From assembly GCF_019237615.1 (NCBI RefSeq), contig NZ_JAFAGT010000059.1, positions 62,001 to 126,000 of the forward strand: a stretch of DNA of 64,000 bases. The letters are read 5' to 3'. The stretch's first letter is position 1, and each line of letters opens with the position of its first letter. This document shows positions 20,916 to 31,771 of the stretch, piece after piece. Under the pieces are notes generated by a model that ran no database searches, was not told the origin of the DNA, and saw only the letters and a list, made by a program, of their open reading frames with translations. This stretch comes from Roseateles sp. GTDB lineage: Bacteria > Pseudomonadota > Gammaproteobacteria > Burkholderiales > Burkholderiaceae_C. A program made the position numbers and the translations under genes.

Positions 20916-22819
20916 GCCCAGACCATCCGAACCAGTTCGCCCTGCTCGGCCAGCGCCGCTTCGCCCCCTTCTTCTGGACGCAGTTCCTCGGCGCCGCCAA
21001 CGACAACGTCTTCAAGTTCGCGTTCACGCTGATGGTGACCTACCAGCTGCAGCTGCAATGGCTGGAACCCAAGATGGCCGGCCTGATCATCGGTGCGCTG
21101 TTCATCCTGCCCTATGTGCTGTTCTCGGCGACCAGTGGCCAGCTCGCCGACAAGCACGACAAGGCGCGGCTGATGCAGCTCGTGAAGAGCCTGGAGATCG
21201 CCATCATGGCCATCGCGGCCTGGGGCTTCTACACCGCCAATGTGCCGGCGCTGCTGGCCTGCGTGTTCCTCATGGGCCTGCATTCGACGCTGTTCGGTCC
21301 GGTCAAGTACGCCTACCTGCCGCAGCGCCTGAGCGAGCGCGAGCTGACCGGCGGCAACGGCATGGTGGAGATGGGCACCTTCGTCGCCATCCTGCTGGGC
21401 CAATTGCTGGGCGGCGTGCTGGTCGACGAGCCGCTCGTCGGTCCGCAGCATGTGGCCTGGGCCTGCCTGCTGCTCGCCATCCTCGGCCGCGCGACGGCCC
21501 AGGCCATTCCGGCGAGCCCGTCCACCGACCCGCACCTCGTCATCAACTGGAACCCGGTCACCGAGACCTGGCGCAACCTGCGGCTGGCCCGCGAGGACGT
21601 GGCTGTGTTCCGCTCCCTGCTGGGCATCTCGTGGATGTGGTTCTTCGGCGCGGTCTTCCTCAGCAACTTCCCGGCCTTCGCCAAGGAGGTGTTGCACGGC
21701 GGCCCGCAGGTGGCTTCGCTGCTGCTGGCGGTGTTCTCCGTCGGCATCGGCATCGGCTCGCTGCTGTGCGAGATGCTGTCCAAGCGCCACGTGGAGATCG
21801 GCCTGGTGCCGCTGGGCGCCATCGGCATGAGCGTGTTCGCAATCGACCTGCACTTCGCCGCCAGCGGCCTGCCGGCCGCCCAGCCCTATGGCGTTAGCGC
21901 CTTCCTGGCCCAGCCGGCACACTGGCGCGTGCTGGCGGACCTGGCGCTGCTGGCACTGTTCGCGGGCCTGTACAGCGTGCCCATGTACGCGCTGATCCAG
22001 CTGCGCGCCAAGGTCACGCACCGCGCCCGCATCATCGCGGCCAACAACATCCTGAACGCGATCTTCATGGTCGCCAGCTCCGTCATCGCCGGCGCGATGC
22101 TGGGCGCTGGACTGACGATCCCGCAGATCTTCCTGGCCGTCGGCATCGCCAACGCAGTGGTGGCGGCCTACATCTTCCTGATCGTGCCGGAGTACCTGCT
22201 GCGCTTCGTCGCCTTCCTGCTCACGCGGCTGGCCTACCGCTTCCGCATCGTCAACGACCAGCGCATTCCCACCAGCGGCCCGGCCGTGCTGGTGAGCAAC
22301 CACGTCAGCTTCGTCGACGCCGTGCTGCTGATGGCCGCCAGCCCACGGCCCATACGCTTCCTGATGGACCACCAGATCTTCCGCATCCCGGTGCTGGGCT
22401 GGATGTTCAGGCTGGCCAAGGCCATCCCCATCGCTCCGCAGAAGACCGACCCGGCCACCTACGAGGCCGCCTTCGCCGCTGCCCGCGCGGTGCTGGCCGA
22501 TGGCGAGATGGTCTGCATCTTCCCCGAGGGCGGCATCACGCGCGACGGCAGCCTGCAGCCCTTCCGGGGTGGCGTCATGAAGCTCGTCGAGGGCCTGCCG
22601 GACATGCCCGTCATCCCGATGGCGCTGGGCAACCTGTGGGGCAGCTTCTTCTCGCGCGCAGAGGGCGGCCAGGCCATGGTGACGCCGCTGCGGCGCGGCA
22701 TCTGGAGCCGGGCCAGCCTGACGGTGGGCGAGGCGTTGCGGGCCGCGGAGATCAGCCCCGAGGGCCTTCGGGATCGTGTGGCCGGTCTGCTCGGAACAGC
22801 CGCCTCACCCGCAGCTTGA
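20912..22819 (+). CDS. LplT-like MFS flippase fused to PlsC-type acyltransferase
   Basis: This 635-residue protein has an N-terminal MFS domain of the lysophospholipid-transporter type (about residues 1-420, starting FFWTQFLGAANDNVFKFAF). A C-terminal glycerolipid acyltransferase domain follows at about 440-635, with NHVSFVD (the HX4D catalytic motif) and FPEGGITRDG. The expected role is flipping lysophospholipids inward and re-acylating them. Many relatives carry a third AMP-binding acyl-ACP synthetase domain (as in Aas); here the protein stops after the acyltransferase. The ATG overlaps the stop of the DUF2145 gene, and the 3' end overlaps a convergent gene by 68 bases. Confidence 0.9.
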   Translation: MSPDHPNQFALLGQRRFAPFFWTQFLGAANDNVFKFAFTLMVTYQLQLQWLEPKMAGLIIGALFILPYVLFSATSGQLADKHDKARLMQLVKSLEIAIMAIAAWGFYTANVPALLACVFLMGLHSTLFGPVKYAYLPQRLSERELTGGNGMVEMGTFVAILLGQLLGGVLVDEPLVGPQHVAWACLLLAILGRATAQAIPASPSTDPHLVINWNPVTETWRNLRLAREDVAVFRSLLGISWMWFFGAVFLSNFPAFAKEVLHGGPQVASLLLAVFSVGIGIGSLLCEMLSKRHVEIGLVPLGAIGMSVFAIDLHFAASGLPAAQPYGVSAFLAQPAHWRVLADLALLALFAGLYSVPMYALIQLRAKVTHRARIIAANNILNAIFMVASSVIAGAMLGAGLTIPQIFLAVGIANAVVAAYIFLIVPEYLLRFVAFLLTRLAYRFRIVNDQRIPTSGPAVLVSNHVSFVDAVLLMAASPRPIRFLMDHQIFRIPVLGWMFRLAKAIPIAPQKTDPATYEAAFAAARAVLADGEMVCIFPEGGITRDGSLQPFRGGVMKLVEGLPDMPVIPMALGNLWGSFFSRAEGGQAMVTPLRRGIWSRASLTVGEALRAAEISPEGLRDRVAGLLGTAASPAA

Positions 22820-23270
22820 TGGCCCGAGCCGTGCGCCACACCTGGCTGGCGCGCACCCAGGCCAGCAGCTCGGCCTTCCAGGTCGTCCAGTGCGCGTAGA
22901 GGCGGGTGAACCAGGGCAGCTGCATCAGCGCCGGCTGGATGAGCTGGAACAGCCAGGCCAGCAAGGCCGTGCCCACCACCTTGGCCGCGACGACGACCAC
23001 GACGCCCAGCACCACGCGGCCCTGGGCCACCAGCCATAGCGCCGCGAGCTTGACCGGCACGATCAGCAGGCTGGGCAGCAGCAGCACGACGAAGGCCCAG
23101 CGCGGCGGCAGGCGCCGCAGCAGCGCCTCGAGGTGGCGGATGAGGGGCAGCCGCGCCAGCAGCGCGAACAGGCGCCGCAGCGGCTCCCAGCCCCATTCCT
23201 CGAAGAGGATGAGCAGCGCGAGGACGACCCGGAAGATCCAGCGCAGCGGGGCGAGCAAGGCTTTCAGCAT
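22752..23270 (-). CDS. Hypothetical membrane protein
   Basis: This 172-residue protein has hydrophobic segments near residues 12-25, 58-84 and 85-112, and a basic C-terminus (RLFRADRPHDPEGPRG). I do not recognise a domain. Its 3' end overlaps the LplT-PlsC gene by 68 bases on the opposite strand. It lies upstream of nothing on its own strand except that convergent gene. It may be co-transcribed after tgt, whose stop codon region does not adjoin it directly (38-base gap). Confidence 0.65.
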   Translation of the reverse strand: MLKALLAPLRWIFRVVLALLILFEEWGWEPLRRLFALLARLPLIRHLEALLRRLPPRWAFVVLLLPSLLIVPVKLAALWLVAQGRVVLGVVVVVAAKVVGTALLAWLFQLIQPALMQLPWFTRLYAHWTTWKAELLAWVRASQVWRTARAIKLRVRRLFRADRPHDPEGPRG

Positions 23271-23308
23271 GCCGCTATCTTGGGGCCGCCGCGCGCTTCA
23301 CCAAGGGC

Positions 23309-25086
<1,778 letters not shown>

Positions 25087-26242
25087 CTGAAGAAGCGGTA
25101 TCGCTGCTCGATCGCGTGCGCGTAGACCGCCCGGATGTGCTCGTAGCCCGCCAACGCGCTGACCAGCATCATCAGCGTGCTCTTGGGCAGGTGGAAGTTG
25201 GTGACGAGGCGGTCCACGACGCGGAACTCGAAGCCCGGCGTGATGAAGATGTCGGTCTCGCGGGCGCCAGGCTGCAGCACCCCGCCGCTCGCCGCGGACT
25301 CCAGCGCCCTCAGCGTCGTCGTGCCCACGGCGACGACACGGCCGCCGCGCGCGCGGCAGGCGGCGATGGCGTCCACCGTGGCCTGCGGCACGTCGAACCA
25401 TTCGCTGTGCATCTTGTGCTCGGAGAGCTGCTCGACGCGTACCGGCTGGAAGGTGCCGGCACCCACATGCAGCGTCACATGGGCACGCTCGACGCCGCGC
25501 TCCGCCAGCCGGGCGAGCAGCGCCTCGTCGAAGTGCAGCGCGGCGGTGGGCGCGGCGACGGCGCCGGGCTCCTTGGCGAAGACGGTCTGGTAGCGGCGCT
25601 CGTCGTCGGCATCGTCGGCATGGGCGATGTAGGGCGGCAGAGGCACATGGCCATGTGCGTCCAGCAGCGCGAAGGGGTCGCCGGCCAGACGCAGGTGGAA
25701 CAGGCCGTCGTCAGGCCCGCAACGCCCCAGCACCTCGGCGTCGAAGGCGTCGGCGAAGCGCACGCGGCTGCCGGGCTTGGGCGACTTGCTGGCGCGCAGG
25801 TGCATCCACACCTCCCGCGTGCCGGGCAGCACGCGCTCGACCAGGGCCTCGACGTTGCCGCCCGTCGCCTTCATCCCGTACAGCCGCGCCTTGATGACGC
25901 GCGTGTTGTTGAAGACCAGCAGGTCGCCCGGCGACAGCAGCTCCGGCAGCTCGCGGAACACGCGGTCCACTGGAGCGGGGCCCGTGGCGTCCAGCAGCCG
26001 GGACGCACTGCGCTCGACCGCGGGATGCTGGGCGATCAGATCGGGAGGGAGGTCGAAATCGAAGTCGGCCACCACGTGGGCCGGTGGTGCGGAGAGGCTC
26101 ATGGACGCGCTTGAGGGCCGGACAGACCCGTGCCAAAGGGGCGGATTCTCCCATCGTCGCCCCTTGATGCAGCTCAAGGCAGGGCCGCCGGCGCGATGCC
26201 AGCATGGAGCCAACAGCCTTGCCGCCCCCCAAAGGAGCCCTC

Positions 26243-26611
26243 ATGTTCCACGCCGTCGTCCACCTCGATCACCATCACGCACAGGTGCTGCATTTCGATG
26301 CCCACCAGGTGCATGCCGCCCGCATCGAGCCCCATGACCGCCGCGCCCCCGGCCATGACGCGCACAGCGAGCATGCGCTCTTCGAGGCGATCTGCCAGGC
26401 CCTTCAGGACACGCCCAAGGTGCTGGTGACGGGTTCGCACCCGGTCATAGGCGAGTTCCGCCACTACGTCGAGGCGCACCGGCCCGGGCTGGCCGTGCGC
26501 ATCGCCGACTACCGGCCGGCCGCGCCGCTGAGCCAGGGCCAGATGCTGGCGCTGGCACGGCAGTTCTTCGTCGCCCACGACCGCATGGCCGGCGTGCCCA
26601 CGCCGAGCTGA
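26243..26611 (+). CDS. Small conserved protein of the kind annotated as translational machinery protein
   Basis: This 122-residue His-rich protein opens FHAVVHLDHHHAQVLHFD. It has the core KVLVTGSHPVIGEFRHYVEAHRPGL and ends near LALARQFF. That layout resembles, from memory, a small family related to domain 3 of release factor eRF1 and often labelled translational machinery protein. The function is unproven. An AAAGGAG ribosome binding site precedes the ATG at 26243. The 140 bases between queA and this gene hold no recognised signal. Confidence 0.7.
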   Translation: MFHAVVHLDHHHAQVLHFDAHQVHAARIEPHDRRAPGHDAHSEHALFEAICQALQDTPKVLVTGSHPVIGEFRHYVEAHRPGLAVRIADYRPAAPLSQGQMLALARQFFVAHDRMAGVPTPS

Positions 26612-26706
26612 GCGCGCCTGGGCGCGGGCATATCGCACGCCAGGGCTCCCCACCGCCGGGAGCTGTCATGCGGGACGCCTAGACTCGGCGCGCACCCCAT
26701 GCCGCC

Positions 26707-27453
26707 GTGAACCGCCGTTCCTGCCTCGCCCTGCCCGCCCTCCTCGGCACGCCGTTGCCCGTCGCAGCGGCCGACGGCACGCTGCTGGGCGTCACCGAGA
26801 ACCTGCCGCCTCTGAACTACCTGGACGGCGGTGGCCCTCAGGGCTTCAGCGTCGAGCTTCTGCGCCTGATGGCGGCCGGCGCCGGCGTGCGGCTCGAACT
26901 GCAGGTGCAACCCTGGCAGCGGGCCGTGCAGACCGCCGAGGCCCAGCCCAACAGCGTGCTGTTCTCGCTGACGCGCACGCCCGAGCGCGAGGCGCAGTTC
27001 CAGTGGGTGGGGCCCATCGCGCAGCGGCGAATCCTGCTCTACAAGCTGGCCAGTCGAGCGGACCTGGCGCTGGCCCAGCTCGACGACCTGGGCACGGCCC
27101 GCATCGGAGTCGTGCGCGATTCGGCGGCCGACCGCCAGCTGCAGGCCGCCGGCCTCAAGCCGGGCCTGCACCTCGAGCATGGGCTGGACGACGCCACCAA
27201 CATGCGCAAGCTGCTGGCCGGACGCATGGAGTACATCGCGCTGCTGGACTGGGCCGCCGCGTGGAACCTGCGCCAGCTGCAGCTGCCCTACGGCACGCTG
27301 CAGCCCGTCTTGGAGCAGGACGCGTCGCGCGCCTACTGGTACGGCCTGCGCCTGGATGCCGACCCGGCCCTGGTGCGCCGGCTGCAGGCGGCGCTGGACG
27401 GCCTGCGGCGCGACGGACGCTACGAGCGCCTGCGGCAGCGCTACTTCCGCTGA
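26707..27453 (+). CDS. Periplasmic solute-binding protein (SBP family 3-like)
   Basis: This 248-residue protein begins with a signal peptide (NRRSCLALPALLGTPLPVAAA). A bilobal amino-acid-type binding fold follows, with ENLPPLNYLDGGGPQGFSVELLRLMA as the first lobe entry and LDAVR-like helices at the end. No ABC partner genes lie beside it, so it may act alone as a sensor or feed a distant transporter. The start is a GTG, because the ATG just upstream runs into a stop after two codons. Confidence 0.78.
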   Translation: MNRRSCLALPALLGTPLPVAAADGTLLGVTENLPPLNYLDGGGPQGFSVELLRLMAAGAGVRLELQVQPWQRAVQTAEAQPNSVLFSLTRTPEREAQFQWVGPIAQRRILLYKLASRADLALAQLDDLGTARIGVVRDSAADRQLQAAGLKPGLHLEHGLDDATNMRKLLAGRMEYIALLDWAAAWNLRQLQLPYGTLQPVLEQDASRAYWYGLRLDADPALVRRLQAALDGLRRDGRYERLRQRYFR

Positions 27454-27496
27454 GCGCCGCGGCGGGCGACCTCCGCCTGCCGCCAGAATCGCGACC

Positions 27497-29551
27497 ATGA
27501 CTGCGCCGCCCCCGCCCCAGGACAGCAAGCCCAAGTCCGCGCCGCAGAAGGCGATGGAGAAGCTCGGCCTGCTGCGCGACATCGACCTGGCCCTACACCT
27601 TCCCATGCGCTACGAGGATGAGACGCGGCTCGCGCCCATCGCCACGCTGCGCGAGGGCGAGCCGGCGCAGGTGGAGGGCGTCGTCGTCGACTGCCAGGTG
27701 GAGTTGCGCGGCCGCCGCCAATTGCTTGTGCGCATGAAGGACGAATCCGGCACCTTGCTGCTGCGCTTCCTGCACTTCTACCCCTCGCAACAGAAGCAGA
27801 TGGCTGCAGGCGCCCGGCTGCGCGTGCGCGGCGAGGCCCGCGTCGGCTTCTTCGGCCGCGAGATGGTGCATCCGGTCGTCAAGGTGGTCGACGACGACAC
27901 GCCGCTGGCGCAATCGCTCACGCCCGTCTACCCGGCGTCGGCCCAACTGCCCCAGGCCTACCTGCGCAAGGCCGTGGCCTCGGGCCTGACACGCGCCGAC
28001 CTGCGCGAGCTGCTGCCGGCAGGCGTGGTGCCGCGTGGCCTGCCGTCGCTGAAGGAGGCGCTGCACTACCTGCACCATCCGCCGCCCGACGCATCGCAGG
28101 AGGCGCTGCACGAGCACCACCACCCGGCCTGGCACCGCCTCAAGTTCGAGGAACTGCTGGCCCAGCAGCTGTCGCAGCTGCAGGCCCAGCGCGAGCGCGC
28201 GGCCTTGGTCGCGCCGGCGCTGCGCGCCCGGCCGGGCGGCCTGCACGAGAAACTGCTGGCGGCCCTGCCCTTCCGGCTGACCGGCGCGCAGCAACGCGTG
28301 TCCGAGGAAATCGCGCAAGACCTGGCCCGGCCACAGCCGACACACCGGCTGCTGCAGGGCGACGTGGGCTCAGGCAAGACGGTGGTGGCCGCGCTGGCGG
28401 CGGCGGTGGCCATAGACGCCGGCTGGCAGTGCGCGCTCATGGCGCCCACCGAGATCCTGGCCGAGCAGCATTTCCGCAAGCTCGTCGACTGGCTGCAGCC
28501 GCTGGGCCTGCAGGTCGCATGGATCACCGGCAGCGTGAAAGGCAAGGCGAGGCAGAAGATGCTGGACGCCGCCGCGTCGGGTGAGGCCCAGTTGGTCGTC
28601 GGCACGCACGCCGTCATCGAGGACAAGGTGCGCTTCGCGAAGCTGGGCCTGGCCGTCATCGACGAGCAGCACCGCTTCGGCGTTGCACAGCGACTGGCGC
28701 TACGCAACAAGCTCAAGGCCATGGACCTGGAGCCGCACCTGTTGATGATGAGCGCCACGCCCATCCCGCGCACGCTGGCTATGACGTATTTCGCCGACCT
28801 GGACGTCTCCACCATTGACGAACTACCGCCCGGCCGCAGCCCCATCGTGACCAAGGTGTTCGCTGACGCCAAGCGCGACGAGGTCATCGCCAAGATACGC
28901 GGCGCGGTGGGCGACGGCGCACAGGTCTACTGGGTCTGCCCGCTGGTCGAGGAGAGCGAGGCCGTGGATCTGCGCAACGCCACCGAGACGCATGCGGAGC
29001 TGAGCGCGGCGCTGCCCGGCGTGTCGGTGGGCCTGCTGCATGGCCGCATGTCGCCGGCCGACAAGGCGGCCGTCATGGCGCAGTTCTCCGGCGGCGCGAT
29101 GCGCGTGCTGGTGGCCACCACCGTCATCGAGGTGGGCGTGGACGTGCCCAACGCCAGCCTGATGGTCATCGAGCATGCGGAACGCTTCGGTCTCGCGCAA
29201 CTGCACCAGCTCAGGGGGCGCGTGGGCCGCGGCTCAGTCGCCAGCGTCTGCGTGCTGATCTACACGCCGCCGCTGTCCGACACCGGCAAGTCACGGCTCA
29301 AGGCCATGGCCGAGACCACCGACGGTTTCGAGATCGCACGCCGCGACCTCGACATCCGCGGCCCCGGCGAGTTCATGGGCTCGCGCCAGAGCGGCGCCGA
29401 GCTGCTGCGCTTTGCCGACCTGCAGGAGGACGCGCCACTGCTGGTAGCCGCGCGCACGCTGGCGCCGCGCCTGCTGGACGAGCACCCCGAGGCCGCGCGC
29501 CGTCAGGTGGCGCGCTGGCTGGGGACGAAGGCGGAGTTCCTTAAGGCCTAG
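27497..29551 (+). CDS. recG: ATP-dependent DNA helicase RecG
   Basis: This 684-residue helicase remodels stalled replication forks and Holliday junctions. The N-terminal wedge/OB part spans about residues 20-240. The helicase core follows, with GDVGSGKTVVA (Walker A), IDEQHRFG (motif II), SATPIPRTLAM (motif III), and QLHQLRGRVGRG (motif VI). The C-terminal TRG-like segment ERRDLDIRGPGEF-type sequence is present as RRDLDIRGPGEFMG. The length fits the family. Confidence 0.96.
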   Translation: MTAPPPPQDSKPKSAPQKAMEKLGLLRDIDLALHLPMRYEDETRLAPIATLREGEPAQVEGVVVDCQVELRGRRQLLVRMKDESGTLLLRFLHFYPSQQKQMAAGARLRVRGEARVGFFGREMVHPVVKVVDDDTPLAQSLTPVYPASAQLPQAYLRKAVASGLTRADLRELLPAGVVPRGLPSLKEALHYLHHPPPDASQEALHEHHHPAWHRLKFEELLAQQLSQLQAQRERAALVAPALRARPGGLHEKLLAALPFRLTGAQQRVSEEIAQDLARPQPTHRLLQGDVGSGKTVVAALAAAVAIDAGWQCALMAPTEILAEQHFRKLVDWLQPLGLQVAWITGSVKGKARQKMLDAAASGEAQLVVGTHAVIEDKVRFAKLGLAVIDEQHRFGVAQRLALRNKLKAMDLEPHLLMMSATPIPRTLAMTYFADLDVSTIDELPPGRSPIVTKVFADAKRDEVIAKIRGAVGDGAQVYWVCPLVEESEAVDLRNATETHAELSAALPGVSVGLLHGRMSPADKAAVMAQFSGGAMRVLVATTVIEVGVDVPNASLMVIEHAERFGLAQLHQLRGRVGRGSVASVCVLIYTPPLSDTGKSRLKAMAETTDGFEIARRDLDIRGPGEFMGSRQSGAELLRFADLQEDAPLLVAARTLAPRLLDEHPEAARRQVARWLGTKAEFLKA

Positions 29552-29555
29552 TGCT

Positions 29556-29750
29556 TCACTTGCAGCTGAAGCTCTTGGCGTTGACATCCTTGACGTTGCC
29601 GGCCCCGCACGTGGCCAGGGCGCGTTCGCTGTTCTTGGCCATGGCGTCGGCATCAAACGCGTTGGAGGATCCCGCCGGCGGCGCGAAGACGCAGGCGCTC
29701 AGCAGGGCGGCGGCGGTCAGGGACAGGACAAAGGAGGCAAGACGGTTCAT
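29556..29750 (-). CDS. Small lipoprotein
   Basis: This 64-residue protein has a lipoprotein signal peptide with the lipobox LLSAC, so Cys20 should be lipidated. The mature part is only about 45 residues, with two further cysteines (CGAGN and SCK) that could form a disulphide. I do not recognise the family. It converges on recG with a 4-base gap. Confidence 0.65.
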   Translation of the reverse strand: MNRLASFVLSLTAAALLSACVFAPPAGSSNAFDADAMAKNSERALATCGAGNVKDVNAKSFSCK

Positions 29751-29875
29751 GTGGGCCAAGGGGTCAGGTGTTGATGAGGGGTGCATCCTCGCCTGAAACC
29801 GCGTCCGCCCTTCACGGAACGCGACAGGCTGCAGATCGGCCGGGACAGACTGCAATCCCGCCCGACTTGCGGCGC

Positions 29876-30997
29876 TCAGTCACCCAGGCACAGCCCCAGA
29901 TCTCGCGCGGTGGCCAGCGTGTCGCCGTCCAGCGGCACAGCCTTCATGCGGCCGGCCACCTCAGCCAACGGCACGGGGCGCACGTCGCCGCCGTCCAGCG
30001 CCACCATGACGCCGTGCCGCCCGGCCGCCAGCTCGCGCACCGCCGCCGCGCCGAAGCGCAGCGCCGCGACGCGGTCGAAGGCCGTCGGGCTGCCACCGCG
30101 CAGCAGGTGGCCCAGTACCACGCAACGAGCATCCTTGCCCGTCAGGCGCGCCAGCGCCTGGCCAACCTTCTCGCCCATGCCGCCCAGGCGTTCGGCATGG
30201 CCGGCCGCGGCCGGCGCGCTCAGCGCGCGCTCACCGTCGCGCGGGCGCGCGCCCTCGGCGACGACGACGATGGAATAGGCCTGGCCCTGGGCCTCGCGCC
30301 GCGTCACCATGCCGGCCACCGTCGCCAGGTTGAAGGGCAACTCGGGCAGCAGGATGGCGTGGGCGCCGCCCGCCAGGCCGGCGTGCAGCGCGATCCAGCC
30401 GGCGTAGCGGCCCATCACCTCCACGACCAGCACGCGGTGGTGGCTGGCCGCCGTCGTGTGCAGGCGCTCGATGCAGTCGCTGGCGAAGGCCACGGCGGTG
30501 TCGAAGCCGAAGGTCGTCACCGTGCGGTCCAGGTCGTTGTCTATGGTCTTGGGTACGCCGACGACGCGCATGCCACGCTCGGCGAGCCGGTGGGCGATGG
30601 CCAGCGAGCCGTCGCCGCCCACGGCCACCAGCGCGTCCATGCGCTCGCGGGCCAGCGCGTCCAGCAGGTCCTGCGAGCGGTCGACCTGCACGACGCCGCC
30701 ACCGGCCTGCAGGGTCGGGTAGGCGAAGGGGTCGCCCTGGTTGGTGGAACCCAGCAGCGTGCCGCCCAGCGCCGCGATGCCGTCGACGCGCTCGCGCGTC
30801 AGCGCCAGCAGGCCGCCGTCGCGGTAGCGCTCGGGGCGCAGCAGGCCGTCGTAGCCGTCGCGTATGCCCACGCAATCCCAGCCGCGCTGCAGGGCGGCGC
30901 GCGTGACGGCGCAGATCACGGCGTTGAGGCCGGGGGCGTCGCCGCCGCCGGTGGTGATGCCGATGCGGCGGATGGGCGGTGCAGGAGCGTCGGGCAT
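29876..30997 (-). CDS. pfkA: 6-phosphofructokinase with mixed ATP/PPi-type signatures
   Basis: This 373-residue enzyme phosphorylates fructose 6-phosphate. It shows GGGDAPGLNAVI at the N-terminus, then VGGDGSLAIA, PKTIDNDLDRT and the substrate-site VEVMGRYAGWIAL. The residue after the aspartate in GGDG is glycine, as in ATP-dependent enzymes. The residue before TIDND is lysine, as in pyrophosphate enzymes (numbering G104/K124 in the E. coli frame). That Gly/Lys pairing is known from ATP-using members of the PPi-like clade, so ATP is the likelier donor. Confidence 0.9.
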   Translation of the reverse strand: MPDAPAPPIRRIGITTGGGDAPGLNAVICAVTRAALQRGWDCVGIRDGYDGLLRPERYRDGGLLALTRERVDGIAALGGTLLGSTNQGDPFAYPTLQAGGGVVQVDRSQDLLDALARERMDALVAVGGDGSLAIAHRLAERGMRVVGVPKTIDNDLDRTVTTFGFDTAVAFASDCIERLHTTAASHHRVLVVEVMGRYAGWIALHAGLAGGAHAILLPELPFNLATVAGMVTRREAQGQAYSIVVVAEGARPRDGERALSAPAAAGHAERLGGMGEKVGQALARLTGKDARCVVLGHLLRGGSPTAFDRVAALRFGAAAVRELAAGRHGVMVALDGGDVRPVPLAEVAGRMKAVPLDGDTLATARDLGLCLGD

Positions 30998-31021
30998 GGC
31001 CGGGAGTCTGCCACTCTCGAT

Positions 31022-31049
31022 CCGGCAGTCGGGCGCGCCCGACTGCCGG
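31022..31049. terminator. Perfect 28-bp palindrome, probable transcription terminator stem
   Basis: CCGGCAGTCGGGCG is followed directly by its exact reverse complement. The element sits between the stop of the LytTR gene and the start of pfkA, both on the minus strand. As RNA it would fold into a stem of about 12 pairs with a tight GCGC loop. There is no U-tract, so its role as terminator is inferred from position and strength. Confidence 0.5.
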
Positions 31050-31057
31050 GTCCGGGG

Positions 31058-31771
31058 TCACAGCTCCAGCTTCTCGCGCAGCAGCCTGGCCTGGCGGCGC
31101 GACACTTCCACCTGGTGGCCGTCTCGGAGCAGGACGCGGTAGCCGTCGTTGCTCCAGGGCTGGATGTCCTGGATCCAGCGCAGGTTGATGAGGTGGCTGC
31201 GACTGGCACGGAAGAAGAGCTGCGGGTCCAGCTTCTCTTCCAGGGCGGTGAGCGTGCGCGCAAGCAGCGGGCGCTGGCCATCGAACCAGGCCTGGGCGTA
31301 GTTGCCGCAGGCCTCGAAGCCGGCGATGTCGCCCAGGCGCACGAACCAGCAGCGTTCGCCGTCGCGCAGGAAGACCATGTCGTCGGCGCCCTTCAGCCCG
31401 GCCGCTGCAACCGGCGCCGGCCGCAGCCGCTCGCGCGCCTTGGCCAGTGCCACCTCCAGCCGCACCGGGTCGATGGGCTTGAGCAGGTAGTCCAGCGCAT
31501 TGCGCTCGAAGGCGGCAAGCGCATGCTGGTCGTAGGCGGTCGTGAAGACGACCAGCGGCAGGTGCCCGAGCCGGTCCAGCAGGTCGAAGCCGGTGGCGCC
31601 GGGCAGCTCGACGTCCAGCAGCAGCAGCTCGGGCCGCAGCGCGTCGATGGCCTCCTGCGCCGGCGCCAGCTCGGCGGCCTCGCCGATGATGTCGGCATCG
31701 GGGACGGCGGCCAGCAGCGTGCGCAGCTCCTGCCGGGCCAACCGCGAGTCCTCGACGATGAAGATCCTCAT
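31058..31771 (-). CDS. LytTR-family response regulator
   Basis: This 237-residue regulator has an N-terminal receiver domain: FIVEDSR acidic pocket, predicted phospho-Asp53 in LLDVELPG, and the conserved Lys in LLKPIDP. The C-terminal LytTR DNA-binding domain spans about residues 135-237, with FRASRSHLINLRWI and VEVSRRQARLLREKL. The ATG overlaps the stop codon of the adjacent kinase reading frame, the usual arrangement for such pairs. The partner kinase is frameshifted in this sequence. Confidence 0.92.
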   Translation of the reverse strand: MRIFIVEDSRLARQELRTLLAAVPDADIIGEAAELAPAQEAIDALRPELLLLDVELPGATGFDLLDRLGHLPLVVFTTAYDQHALAAFERNALDYLLKPIDPVRLEVALAKARERLRPAPVAAAGLKGADDMVFLRDGERCWFVRLGDIAGFEACGNYAQAWFDGQRPLLARTLTALEEKLDPQLFFRASRSHLINLRWIQDIQPWSNDGYRVLLRDGHQVEVSRRQARLLREKLEL

